Below, piece by piece: positions 6,202-14,419 of a stretch of 18,545 nt of DNA; position 1 is the first letter of the stretch, and the number at the start of each line of letters is the position of its first letter. Made by a program: the position numbers and the translations under genes. The stretch is from JARLFX01 sp036404255 (GTDB taxonomy: Bacteria; Acidobacteriota; Terriglobia; Terriglobales; Acidobacteriaceae): contig DASWOP010000113.1 in the NCBI GenBank assembly GCA_036404255.1, forward strand, positions 1 to 18,545, read 5' to 3'. The notes beneath the pieces are model-generated. The model did no database searches and was not told where the DNA came from. It saw only the letters and a program-made list of their open reading frames with translations.

Positions 6202-7380
6202 TTATAGGTGCATTCCGTTCATTTTTGCGATGCCGCGCAGCGCCTGCCGCGTCCGTTCCCGGTTCTCAATCAGCGAGAAACGCACATGCCCGTCGCCGTA
6301 CTCACCGAAGCCAATCCCCGGTGAAACCGCCACTTTCGCCTCTGCCAGCAGCTTCCGCGAATACTCCAAAGACCCCGCCGCGCGATGTTCTTCCGGTATC
6401 GGTGCCCACACAAACATCGTCCCCCGCGGCAACTCCAGGTTCCATCCCAGTTTATTCAGCCCTTCCACCAGCACATTCCGCCGCCCGCGATAGATTTCGC
6501 AGATCTCGCTGACGCACTCCTGTGGCCCTTCAAGTGCTTGAATCGAAGCGACTTGTATCGGCGTGAAGGTGCCGTAATCGAAGTAGCTTTTCAGCCTTCC
6601 CAGCGCATTCACCAGCACCGGGTTGCCCACCATAAATCCGACCCGCCACCCCGGCATGTTGTAGCTCTTCGACAACGTAAAGAACTCGACCGCAATGTCT
6701 TTAGCACCAGCAACTTGCATGATGGAGGGCGCCCGGTAGCCGTCGAAAACAATGTCGGCATACGCCAGATCGTGCACGATATAGATCTTGTGTTCCTTGC
6801 AAAGTGCGACCACTTTTTCAAAGAAAGCAAGGTCCACGCACTCCGTCGTCGGGTTCGATGGAAAGTTTAGAATCAACATCTTAGGCCGTGGGAACATGCG
6901 GGAGATATTGCGTTCCAGCTCCGCCAGAAAGTCGTCGGCGCTATGAAAAGGCAGGCTCAGAATATCCGCCCCGGCGATCACAGGTCCATAGATATGAATA
7001 GGATAGCTGGGGTTAGGCACCATCACCACGTCCCCCTTATCCAGCGTCGCCAGGCACAAATGCGCAATGCCCTCTTTCGACCCAATGGTGACAATCGCCT
7101 CTCGTTCCGGGTCGATATCCACGTCATAGCGTGTTTTGTACCAGTTGGAGATGGCCTTTCGCAGCCGCGGAATCCCCTTCGAGAGCGAGTACCGATGGGT
7201 GGCTGTCTTGCCCGCTGCCTCAATCATCTTGGCCACAATATGCGCCGGTGTCGCGCCGTCAGGGTTCCCCATGCCGAAATCGATAATGTCTTCACCACGC
7301 TTACGTGCGGCGGATTTCAATTCGCTGGTAATGCTGAAGACGTACTGCGGCAGTCGTTTAAGCCTGGGAAACTCGTCCAC
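6202..7380 (-). CDS. alaC: glutamate-pyruvate (alanine) aminotransferase AlaC
   Basis: A 392-residue class I/II PLP-dependent aminotransferase that interconverts pyruvate and alanine using glutamate. Similarity to E. coli AlaC as I recall it is high along the whole length: LPQYVFSITSELKSAARKRG near the start, DIIDFGMGNPDGATP (31-45), IVTIGSKEGIAHL (96-108), VPNPSYPIHIYGPVIAGA (121-138), FPSNPTTECV (173-182), VHDLAYADIVFDG (202-214), FFTLSKSYNMPGWRVGFMVG (233-252) and VRFSLIENRERTRQA (366-380). PLP Schiff-base lysine is K238; N176, D204 and Y207 contact PLP and R367 binds the substrate carboxylate, by family analogy. It starts with GTG at 7380; no nearby ATG fits the conserved N-terminus. It is a single gene with a weak Shine-Dalgarno. 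Confidence 0.93.
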   Translation of the reverse strand: MDEFPRLKRLPQYVFSITSELKSAARKRGEDIIDFGMGNPDGATPAHIVAKMIEAAGKTATHRYSLSKGIPRLRKAISNWYKTRYDVDIDPEREAIVTIGSKEGIAHLCLATLDKGDVVMVPNPSYPIHIYGPVIAGADILSLPFHSADDFLAELERNISRMFPRPKMLILNFPSNPTTECVDLAFFEKVVALCKEHKIYIVHDLAYADIVFDGYRAPSIMQVAGAKDIAVEFFTLSKSYNMPGWRVGFMVGNPVLVNALGRLKSYFDYGTFTPIQVASIQALEGPQECVSEICEIYRGRRNVLVEGLNKLGWNLELPRGTMFVWAPIPEEHRAAGSLEYSRKLLAEAKVAVSPGIGFGEYGDGHVRFSLIENRERTRQALRGIAKMNGMHL

Positions 7381-7481
7381 GCCACTCTCACTTTGCTTCC
7401 AATGATTTACTCGCGATTCGGATCATTCGTATCGCGGGCAACTTCATTTTACAGCGTGCAAATATTTGATTGTGCCAGGCG

Positions 7482-7512
7482 TTGGGTCGATACCTGCCCT
7501 GTCCATTACAAT
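7482..7512 (+). promoter_or_regulatory. possible tRNA promoter
   Basis: TTGGGT (7482-7487) and TACAAT (7507-7512) are separated by 19 bases; shifting the -35 by one gives 18. The tRNA begins 25 bases after the -10, so a short 5' leader would result. The match is modest. Confidence 0.35.
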
Positions 7513-7536
7513 CGTAAGGCTGGCGCACATCTTGCA

Positions 7537-7612
<76 letters not shown>

Positions 7613-7808
7613 CTGAAACATTGTTTGTGCCTTCTTCCTATCGTCCCGCGAACGACTTTTCCCGCTGGTAGCCGGCATAGTAGCGCATCCATGCTATGTT
7701 TATTTCAACCATATTTGGACATAAATTGTGACTGTATCGTGCACATATCGAGACAAATAGTCTTAATTTTCTATATTTCGACTGAGTTCTAAGATAAAGT
7801 CAATCCCA

Positions 7809-8594
7809 ATGTCCCAGAAGATCGACGAACGATGTGACCGCATCATGATGGCCATTCTGCGCGCGGGCGATATTTCGATTCAGGGTCTCGTGGAGCAAGT
7901 GGGAATCTCCGCTCCAAGTGTGCGCCGCGATCTGGCGCGCCTGGAGAAACGCGGCTTGGTTCGGCGCACGCACGGCGGCGCGACGCTCGTAGAGCCTCTG
8001 CTCTATGAGCCCTTCCGTCACGACACTTCATTCCAGGCACGAGAACTACGGTGCGCTGACGAAAAGCGCCGCATTGGCCTAGCTGCGGGGCAACTGATCG
8101 CTGAAACTGAAGTGATTGGTTTGAATGCCAGCACCACTACGACGCAGATCGGGCGTTCGCTTCGTCATCGCCAGCGCATATCCGTGATTACCAATGCTTT
8201 GAATATTGGCATGGAACTGTGCAATCAGCCGGCCATCAAGACGACGCTCACGGGCGGTAGTATCGCGTGGGAGTGGACGTTCGCACTCGCCGGCCAGTCA
8301 ACACTCCACTCTCTGAAGGATGTTTATCTCGATAAGGTATTTATCGGAGTAACTGGTGTCGATATCGAAAGGGGAATCACAACGCTTGAGGTCGAAGAGG
8401 CTACAGTCTCTCAAGCCATGATTCGTCAGTCGAAACAAGTGATTGTGGTCGCTGATTCCAGCAAGATCGGACACGTAAGCCCGGCGCTCATCTGTCAGCT
8501 TTCAGCCGTGCATATTCTTGTGACGGATACAGGAATCTCCGAAGAGGCTTATCAGTCGTTTACTGCAAAAGGCATTCAGGTGATTCGAGCTTGA
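7809..8594 (+). CDS. DeoR/GlpR-family transcriptional regulator
   Basis: A 261-residue protein with the standard DeoR layout. The N-terminal helix-turn-helix spans about residues 8-58, with recognition region VEQVGISAPSVRRDLARLEK and the family signature GLVRRTHGGA (49-58). The C-terminal DeoRC sugar-phosphate sensor is of the ISOCOT type. It has GLNASTTTTQIGRSL for the phosphate-binding loop, VITNALNIGMEL, a TGGS turn, FIGVTGVDIERGITTLEVEE and VVADSSKIG. DeoR-family proteins usually repress sugar uptake and use genes until a phosphorylated sugar binds. The next gene, 87 bp downstream on the same strand, is a sugar porter and its likely target. The A+T-rich upstream DNA (about 7690-7808) is where a promoter would lie, but I see no clear Shine-Dalgarno before ATG 7809. 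Confidence 0.9.
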   Translation: MSQKIDERCDRIMMAILRAGDISIQGLVEQVGISAPSVRRDLARLEKRGLVRRTHGGATLVEPLLYEPFRHDTSFQARELRCADEKRRIGLAAGQLIAETEVIGLNASTTTTQIGRSLRHRQRISVITNALNIGMELCNQPAIKTTLTGGSIAWEWTFALAGQSTLHSLKDVYLDKVFIGVTGVDIERGITTLEVEEATVSQAMIRQSKQVIVVADSSKIGHVSPALICQLSAVHILVTDTGISEEAYQSFTAKGIQVIRA

Positions 8595-8681
8595 AGCTGC
8601 AAGCAGCGCCGTTACAGCCGTGCTTTGCGAAGTCGTGTGGCCTACTCAATCGTGGCCAGTAAGAAGGAGTGAATCTACAAC

Positions 8682-10355
8682 ATGAGTGCTGGAACCAGCA
8701 AGAAGCTCACAGGGATTGTCTACGATCGTTTTCTGCTCTTTATTGCGGGTATGGGCGGCTTGCTTTACGGCATTGATGTTGGCATTATTGCGGCGGCGTT
8801 GCTCTATCTGGGCAAGACCGTCAACCTGACCCAAAGCCAGACATCGATCATCGTCGCAGCCGTGCTCGGCGGCAGCATGTTCTCCTCTTTGGTTGCAGGC
8901 TTTTTGGCAGACTGGCTAGGGCGCAGAACCATGATGATTATCAGCGGCCTTCTGTTCGTTGCCAGTGTCGGCGTCATCGTGCTCTCCCAGGGATTTGGCT
9001 CCTTGTTTCTGGGCCGTCTGCTGCAGGGCATGAGCGGGGGCTTTATTGCTGTCGTGGTGCCGCTCTATCTCGCCGAATGTCTTCCCGCATCCAGCCGTGG
9101 CAGAGGCTCTGCCATCTTCCAGTTCATGCTCACGGTTGGCATTGTGATCGCAGCATTTGCAGGATGGTTCTACACTCAGCAGGCAGAGCGGGCCATTACG
9201 GCTGCGGCTGGAAATACTGCGCTCATACTGGAAGCTGCGAACCAGGCATGGCGCAGCATGTTCCTGTCTGTGATCTATCCGGGCCTTATCTTCTTCTTCG
9301 GCTGTTTCTTCCTTGGCGAGACGCCACGCTGGCTCTTCCGCAAAGGCCGAACGCAGGACGCTCTGCTTGCCCTGCGGCGTTCTTCTTCTGAGCAAGAGGC
9401 GGCCACGCAGTTCCGTGAGATGGAAGAGCTGGCAAACACGAACCAGAAGAAGGTCACCTCTGGTGCTGCCGGTTCGCTGCTTCAACGCAAGTATGTTGTT
9501 CCATTTCTCCTGGCATGCGTCATTCTGGCCTGCAACCAGGCAACCGGAATCAATTCGATTCTCGGTTATCTTGTCATCATTCTGAAGCAGGCGGGCATGA
9601 GCGCACAGCACGCAACGCAGGGCGATGTTGCGGTGAAGCTGCTCAACTGTGCCATGACGATTGTGGCGATTGCGCTGGTGGATAAGAAAGGCAGGAAGTT
9701 TCTGCTTACGCTGGGGACATCCGGCATCATCATTGCGCTCTGCACTGCGGGATTTCTATTCCACACGTTTGAAGCGAAGCGTGTGGATGTGCGCGCGATG
9801 TTGCAGAGCCAGGTAAGCGGCAATGCGCTCAGTTTGCCTATCCAGAGCATGCGTTCGCAGGATGCGGACATCGCACCCATGGCGCTCATCGTTCTCTATA
9901 ACTACGGAGCGGGTGACAAGGTTGCCACTGCCGTCAGTACAGACCGCTCCGGAATGCTCGACATTCGGACGGAAGATGGCAACGCGTCTGCGCTGACGAT
10001 TGAACATGCCTACTATGGGCCTATCCCAAGCGAGAAAACTGGCTGGCTGATCACCGGTTGCATTGCGTTGTTCATTGCCAGCTTCGCAGCGGGACCGGGT
10101 GTTGTGGTTTGGCTTGCACTGTCAGAGCTAATGCCTACGCGAATCCGCTCTGGTGGAATGGGACTTGCGCTATTGATTAACCAGGGCGTTTCCACCTTGA
10201 TTGCTGGCGTGTTTCTTCCGGTTGTGGGTCGCTATGGCTATTCAGCCATGTTCTGGTTTTGGGGCCTTTGCACCATTATCTATTTCTTAACGGCGCTCTT
10301 CTTCCTTCCGGAAACCAAGGGAAAGACGCTGGAAGAAATCGAGGCGAGTTTCTAA
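8682..10355 (+). CDS. MFS sugar porter with a large periplasmic insertion
   Basis: A 557-residue major facilitator permease of the sugar porter family, with all main signatures: GADWLGRR-like FLADWLGRR (74-82), PLYLAECLPASSRGR (127-141), GETPRWL (212-218), NQATGINSILGY (285-296), GPGVVVWLALSELMPTRIRS (471-490) and the C-terminal PETKGKTLEEIE (543-554). It probably brings in a mono- or disaccharide by proton symport through the inner membrane. Typical members have ~460-490 residues. The extra length is mostly a hydrophilic stretch at about 363-453 between TM9 and TM10, which would face the periplasm. AAGGAG at 8664-8669 is 12 bases from the ATG, a little far. The gene follows the DeoR-type regulator on the same strand and is probably co-regulated with it. 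Confidence 0.9.
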   Translation: MSAGTSKKLTGIVYDRFLLFIAGMGGLLYGIDVGIIAAALLYLGKTVNLTQSQTSIIVAAVLGGSMFSSLVAGFLADWLGRRTMMIISGLLFVASVGVIVLSQGFGSLFLGRLLQGMSGGFIAVVVPLYLAECLPASSRGRGSAIFQFMLTVGIVIAAFAGWFYTQQAERAITAAAGNTALILEAANQAWRSMFLSVIYPGLIFFFGCFFLGETPRWLFRKGRTQDALLALRRSSSEQEAATQFREMEELANTNQKKVTSGAAGSLLQRKYVVPFLLACVILACNQATGINSILGYLVIILKQAGMSAQHATQGDVAVKLLNCAMTIVAIALVDKKGRKFLLTLGTSGIIIALCTAGFLFHTFEAKRVDVRAMLQSQVSGNALSLPIQSMRSQDADIAPMALIVLYNYGAGDKVATAVSTDRSGMLDIRTEDGNASALTIEHAYYGPIPSEKTGWLITGCIALFIASFAAGPGVVVWLALSELMPTRIRSGGMGLALLINQGVSTLIAGVFLPVVGRYGYSAMFWFWGLCTIIYFLTALFFLPETKGKTLEEIEASF

Positions 10356-10399
10356 AGTGCTCAGCGCCTAATAGACGCAAATTCTTCGGTCTCACTACT

Positions 10400-12070
10400 T
10401 TATGTTCCCGGCTGCGTATACATCACTGTCTCCACAAGTTGCCGTTCAGCGCCTCGCGGATCATCCATAACCCGCGTCTTCTTCTCATGATTGTCGAAGA
10501 TCATGGTTGCGCGCGTCTTCAGGTCATAGACCGGCCAGTGTGGCAGGCCGCTCTCTTTCGAGTGGCTATTCGGATCGCCGGTCTGCGCGAATGCTGCGAC
10601 CATGCTGCTCATCGTATGTGCAAGTGGAAGTGCACTCGCGTCGTCCCCGCACATGCCTGGCGCCATCGCGGTGTTGTCGAACATGAACGGAATATCCATA
10701 GTGTGCGGTGCGCCAAATTTTCCACCATCGACCGGCGAACGCCAGTCGATCTGGTAGACCCATGTGCGTGCAGCCGCTACCGGCTGTGCCGCGCGGCGTT
10801 CTGATTCGATCAACTCTCCTCGCCACGAGCGGAAGGCCGTCGTCGCTGCGAAGAATACGTCGGACGCAGAATATTGCGGATAGATGGCGCGATACTTCGC
10901 CACCACGTCGTCAGCCTTCAGATCACCCAGGAACGGGCGTACCACTTCCAGCTTCGCAGGCAAAGCCTCCCACGTCAGCGAAAACAGCGAAGGATCGCCG
11001 CCGCCAATCAGCACTCGCGTCTCGTCGTGTGCATTGCCCAGGATCATCGGAACATGCGCGGAGAGCGGCGGTGCGTCCGGGGCAAACGGGTCGCGCGGCA
11101 TGCTGCGGCCATCTTTCACTGGTCCCATGTAGCCCGCGCTGCGCGATGCTGCAACGAGCTTCTCCATCGGCATGGTGCGCAGCTCATCTACACGTGCTGG
11201 CGTAAGCTCCAGCGCTTTCAGCAGCACCATGGCACGGGTTGTTGCGCTTTCCGGGCGCGCCGCTGTAATTTGCTGCCCGCTCATGGAAATCACTCGGTGG
11301 AAGAGTCCGCGAGCAGCAGGCATGCCCATGAGTGTAGCGCACTTTGCTCCGCCCCCGGATTGCCCGAAGATCAGCACACGCTGCGGATCGCCGCCAAACT
11401 CAGCAATGTTGTCGCGTACCCACTGTAGTGCCAGGATGATATCCAGCATCCCTGCATTGCCTGCATCTGCAAGCTCCGGGTGCGTGCTCAGTTGCGCAAG
11501 ATACAGATACCCGAAGACGTTCAGCCGATGATTGATGGTGACTACAACTACATCGCCGCGTTTCGCCAGGCGCACTCCGTCGTAGAGCACATTATTTGCG
11601 GAGCCGCTGGAGAAAGCTCCTCCGTGGATGTAAAACAGCACCGGCCGCTTGCGATGATCGCGGAGCGCCGTCGTCCACACATTCAGGTGCAGGCAATCTT
11701 CACTGATGTCACCCAGTTCTGGCGGCAGGTAGTATCCACGTTTGCTGATGGTAGCCGGACCACCCATCACGCCGCGTCCACCACCTTGCGGCGCACGCGG
11801 ACCAAATTCATTTGCAATGCGTACACCTGTCCATGGAGTTAGTGGTGCGGGTGGCTGAAAGCGGCGGCCAGCGGTGTCCGCGCCGTAGGGAACGCCCTTG
11901 AAGACCATTACGCCGTTGTCCACCGCTCCACTGATCTTGCCGTATGTTGTGGTGGCAATTGGAGTGGAAGTAGTCGCGAACAGCGGTGTCGCACGCGGCA
12001 GCAGAGCAGCTCCGGCATAGAGAGCTGTACCTTGTAGAAAGCGGCGGCGGGCAATGAAAAAATCTCTCAT
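10400..12070 (-). CDS. type-B carboxylesterase with Tat signal peptide
   Basis: A 556-residue secreted alpha/beta-hydrolase of the carboxylesterase type-B (PnbA-like) family. The ATG at 12070 is chosen because it places a twin-arginine signal right after it (ARRRFLQG, then ALYAGAALLPRATPLFA). The frame stays open to 12160, but that extension runs into the preceding gene. Visible features (numbered from this start) are an FKGVPYG motif, SEDCLHLNVW, oxyanion-hole HGGAF (149-153), the nucleophile S238 in FGQSGGGAKC, a likely acid E350 in GNAHDETR, and H456 in GAPHTMDIPFMF. It probably hydrolyses carboxylic esters in the periplasm or outside the cell; the substrate is unknown. It lies 56 bp downstream of the zinc-ribbon gene on the same strand and is convergent with the sugar porter (44-bp gap). 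Confidence 0.9.
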   Translation of the reverse strand: MRDFFIARRRFLQGTALYAGAALLPRATPLFATTSTPIATTTYGKISGAVDNGVMVFKGVPYGADTAGRRFQPPAPLTPWTGVRIANEFGPRAPQGGGRGVMGGPATISKRGYYLPPELGDISEDCLHLNVWTTALRDHRKRPVLFYIHGGAFSSGSANNVLYDGVRLAKRGDVVVVTINHRLNVFGYLYLAQLSTHPELADAGNAGMLDIILALQWVRDNIAEFGGDPQRVLIFGQSGGGAKCATLMGMPAARGLFHRVISMSGQQITAARPESATTRAMVLLKALELTPARVDELRTMPMEKLVAASRSAGYMGPVKDGRSMPRDPFAPDAPPLSAHVPMILGNAHDETRVLIGGGDPSLFSLTWEALPAKLEVVRPFLGDLKADDVVAKYRAIYPQYSASDVFFAATTAFRSWRGELIESERRAAQPVAAARTWVYQIDWRSPVDGGKFGAPHTMDIPFMFDNTAMAPGMCGDDASALPLAHTMSSMVAAFAQTGDPNSHSKESGLPHWPVYDLKTRATMIFDNHEKKTRVMDDPRGAERQLVETVMYTQPGT

Positions 12071-12126
12071 GAACACCGACTTTACGCCGCCGTTGTCACC
12101 ACACGCAATGAGATGTGCATGGTTAT

Positions 12127-12738
12127 CTAGGATGCCGCATCGGGAATTGGGTCCTGCCATTTATGTCCACACACATCGCATTGCCACTGGTTCGTTGGCT
12201 CTATGGAAATGAGCAGAACTTCCTGTGACCTGCACGCCGGACATGCCGGCAGAATGAAGTCTCCCGCATCTTTCATTGCCTGGTAGTCATCACGCATACT
12301 GTCTGGTATCGGCTTCGACAAAATAGCAATGGCGCGCTCTCCATCATCGGGCGCAACGCGCAGCTCGATTCCCGGCAGGCCGAAATGCTGATTGGAAGAG
12401 ACAACGCCGCTTTGTATCTTCGCGAGCTCAAGAATGTAACCGGCAAGTCCCGCCTCAAACTCATTGTCGAAGGTAGCGACGATGACGCCGCCATACTGGA
12501 TGTCCGATATGTCGTACTGAATCGGCGGCTCAGCCGGTACAATTTCTGGCGGCGGCGCGGCCTGCGGAACCGGTGGCGGCCACAGCTTGCGGTGCTGCAA
12601 CTCATCGCGCAGAATCGGCTGTGCGATCTCTGTCAGGCCGTCATAGTCGGCGCGTAACTCCACAAGCTGCTCATCGGTCATAGACGCATAGAGCTCCGTA
12701 AGCTCCTGCCATTGGGTGCGAGAATCCTGTCCACGCAT
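12127..12738 (-). CDS. DUF2007-like plus C-terminal zinc-ribbon protein
   Basis: A 203-residue cytoplasmic-looking protein with three parts. Residues 1-52 are helical and charged (MTDEQLVELRADYDGLTEIA). A proline-rich linker follows (53-72). Residues ~84-142 (VIVATFDNEFEAGLAGYILE ... VAPDDGERAIAILSKP) resemble the DUF2007 'putative signal-transducing' fold. The C-terminus is a four-cysteine zinc ribbon: CPAC (166-169) and CDVC (187-190), with GHKW after it. The role is unknown; regulation or nucleic-acid contact is possible. The ATG at 12738 is preceded by AGGA inside a 9-bp inverted repeat that could hide it. The esterase gene follows after 56 bp on the same strand, so the two may be co-transcribed. 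Confidence 0.72.
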   Translation of the reverse strand: MRGQDSRTQWQELTELYASMTDEQLVELRADYDGLTEIAQPILRDELQHRKLWPPPVPQAAPPPEIVPAEPPIQYDISDIQYGGVIVATFDNEFEAGLAGYILELAKIQSGVVSSNQHFGLPGIELRVAPDDGERAIAILSKPIPDSMRDDYQAMKDAGDFILPACPACRSQEVLLISIEPTNQWQCDVCGHKWQDPIPDAAS

Positions 12739-12743
12739 GGGTC

Positions 12744-12778
12744 ATCCTGTATTTGTAGTTGCAATAGGTATACAGGAT
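12744..12778 (-). promoter_or_regulatory. inverted repeat overlapping the ribosome binding site of the zinc-ribbon gene
   Basis: The arms ATCCTGTAT (12744-12752) and ATACAGGAT (12770-12778) are perfect complements, 17 bases apart. On the minus strand the arm nearest the gene holds AGGA, six bases from the ATG at 12738, so folding of the mRNA would cover the Shine-Dalgarno. It could equally be a dyad operator. Confidence 0.55.
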
Positions 12779-12792
12779 AGGCAGGGAATTAC

Positions 12793-12836
12793 AAAAGTGA
12801 AAAATAACCCGCCATGGCAGATGATTTTTCACTTTT
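12793..12836. terminator. 13-bp inverted repeat between the regulator gene and the zinc-ribbon gene
   Basis: The arms AAAAGTGAAAAAT (12793-12805) and ATTTTTCACTTTT (12824-12836) match perfectly across an 18-base spacer that itself contains GCCATGGC. The second arm ends in TTTT in either direction, so a bidirectional intrinsic terminator for the regulator gene (stop at 12937) is possible. The A+T-rich arms also suit an operator. Confidence 0.5.
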
Positions 12837-12936
12837 CTATCTCCTTGCTGGTCGCCGTTCGAGCCGCGTTGCATATCTCGTTCGCCAGCGAAGAGCGAAA
12901 ATCTGTGTCCATCGGCGGTCAACTGTAGGAATCAAA

Positions 12937-14181
12937 TTACCAGAAGTAAGTGGCTTCAATCCGGGGTGCGGCTGAGCGGCCATCGATGATCTCGGTGCTG
13001 AGGACGAATTCCAGATTTTCGCCGCTCCAGTTGTGTGGTGCGCGGGCAAAGACGGCTTCCATGTTGCCCGGCTGAGTCAGGAATTCGCCGGCCGCCACGG
13101 TGCCACCCCGGGCGATGCCTGCGGCAATGATCGCGAATTTTCCGGTGGTGGCATCGCGGAAGCGCGCCACGATAGCATAGTCGCGATAGTTGTTGGTGGC
13201 TTCTTGTATGTTGCGGTCGATACTCCATGTCTGATGGGTGGAGGATTGTGTGTCTTCGATCCAGAAGTGGGTCATATCGGCATCGTTGCCGAAACGGTAG
13301 CGAAGATTACGGGTCATGCGCAGAGTCCATGCGTTATCGAATGCACCGAGGAAGATGGCCGAGCCCTGGCGCAGGTCGGTGAGCGTGGTGGTGTCAGCGC
13401 CTAGCAGCAGATAGCGCTGGTTACGCATTTCGAGCAAGCCGGAGACTTTAACGAGGGGCTGCAGGTCGTCGAGCACAACACCGCTCATGGGTTCATCCAT
13501 GTGATGTTGCCGGGTTGGATCGGCAGCGTCACGCAGAATGATGCCAGGAAGATGGCTTTGGGGGAAGCAGATAGTGACGGGATCGGTGTACTCGAGCACC
13601 GGTGCCCAGAAGCGGTCCAGTGCCGAGTGGTGTGGATGCTTCCAATAGAAACCACTGGCGAGCAGTAATGCCAATAGAACTGCAACTCCGAAGAGCCGGC
13701 CGGAGAACTTGTGCGCTTCCGCGTGTTTCAGTGCTGCAATAGGCGGGAGTGACTCCTGCGGGACAAGTTCTAAATTCGAGGGGTTGGTGCCTGAGATAGG
13801 AAGAGCGTCAGCCTGGGGCCAGTCGAACTGGGGGATGTACGATCCGGCGGGTAGCGACAGCCGCAGCTGGTCAGGGTCGTTCGTATCCTGGTAATACTGT
13901 GCGATCCGCTTGCGAATCTCGGCGGCTGTAACGCGGACGATGGGATCGAGGGTGGTATCGTAGCCGGGGTCACGTCCAAAGACCTCAATGCCGAGCGTGC
14001 GTTCCTTAAGCTGTTCACCCCGGCCTTCAAGCGCTTCCTGCACGATGAAGCGGAGAAAACTGGGGAACCGTTTGCTATGACAGAAATGCGGGTTGGCCAG
14101 CATGCGGTCCAGCTGACGGCACACTTCGGCCTTCTGCTGTTCGCTGTAGAGGACCGCCGCTCCCGTTAAGCTCGTTGCCAT
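12937..14181 (-). CDS. membrane-anchored CadC-like regulator candidate, acidobacterial family
   Basis: A 414-residue single-pass protein. Residues ~20-120 form a conserved block: LDRMLANPHFCHSKRFPSFL, then LKERTLGIEVFGRDPGYDTT, LDPIVRVTAAEIRKRIAQYY and LRLSLPAGSYIPQFDW. This block is common at the N-terminus of acidobacterial proteins, and I judge it a likely winged-helix DNA-binding domain. One helix follows (160-180), then a ~230-residue outer domain with CFPQSHLPG, FLGAFDNAWTLRMTRNLRYR, AIIAAGIARGGTVAAGEFL and a terminal RIEATYFW. The layout recalls CadC/ToxR one-component sensors, but I know of no characterised member. The ATG at 14181 is supported by AGGAG (CTCCT at 14191-14195 on the + strand), nine bases away. 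It is divergent from the TonB-dependent receptor, which it may control. Confidence 0.7.
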   Translation of the reverse strand: MATSLTGAAVLYSEQQKAEVCRQLDRMLANPHFCHSKRFPSFLRFIVQEALEGRGEQLKERTLGIEVFGRDPGYDTTLDPIVRVTAAEIRKRIAQYYQDTNDPDQLRLSLPAGSYIPQFDWPQADALPISGTNPSNLELVPQESLPPIAALKHAEAHKFSGRLFGVAVLLALLLASGFYWKHPHHSALDRFWAPVLEYTDPVTICFPQSHLPGIILRDAADPTRQHHMDEPMSGVVLDDLQPLVKVSGLLEMRNQRYLLLGADTTTLTDLRQGSAIFLGAFDNAWTLRMTRNLRYRFGNDADMTHFWIEDTQSSTHQTWSIDRNIQEATNNYRDYAIVARFRDATTGKFAIIAAGIARGGTVAAGEFLTQPGNMEAVFARAPHNWSGENLEFVLSTEIIDGRSAAPRIEATYFW

Positions 14182-14315
14182 AAGCTCCGACTCCTGCCGC
14201 GGAATTATATCCTGCGACTTAAACGACTGTCAGTGTTCGTGTAAATTGCGTATCTAAAAGGTTTATACGATTCTTTTCATGATAAGACTCTGTGCCTTAC
14301 GGCAAGGAGCTATAC

Positions 14316-14360
14316 ATGGGGTGGTCAGCCTCATATAACCATCCCGCTTGGAAGGTATAA
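14316..14360 (+). CDS. possible 14-residue leader peptide
   Basis: ATG 14316 to TAA 14358-14360 encodes MGWSASYNHPAWKV. It has a strong Shine-Dalgarno (AAGGAG, 14304-14309) six bases upstream, better than many real genes here. It ends 59 bases before the receptor ATG. Between them, nested arms AAGCC/GGCTT and CCTTC/GAAGG could fold. This layout is what a translated leader or attenuator would look like; its two tryptophans and two aromatic/histidine residues are suggestive only. Confidence 0.35.
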   Translation: MGWSASYNHPAWKV

Positions 14361-14419
14361 GCCTTCTGTGTGCCGAAGGGAAAACCAAATCGGCTTTGAT
14401 GGAACATTTTGGAGGCACC

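Noticed and set aside
8916..9611. 231-codon ORF on the - strand
   Set aside because: It is antisense to the sugar porter, whose family motifs are intact.
12071..12160. 30-residue N-terminal extension of the esterase
   Set aside because: It runs into the preceding gene and would bury the twin-arginine signal, which should be near the start.
14348..14419. TTG start for the receptor
   Set aside because: No Shine-Dalgarno, and it would place 24 hydrophilic residues before the signal peptide; ATG 14420 has GGAGG.
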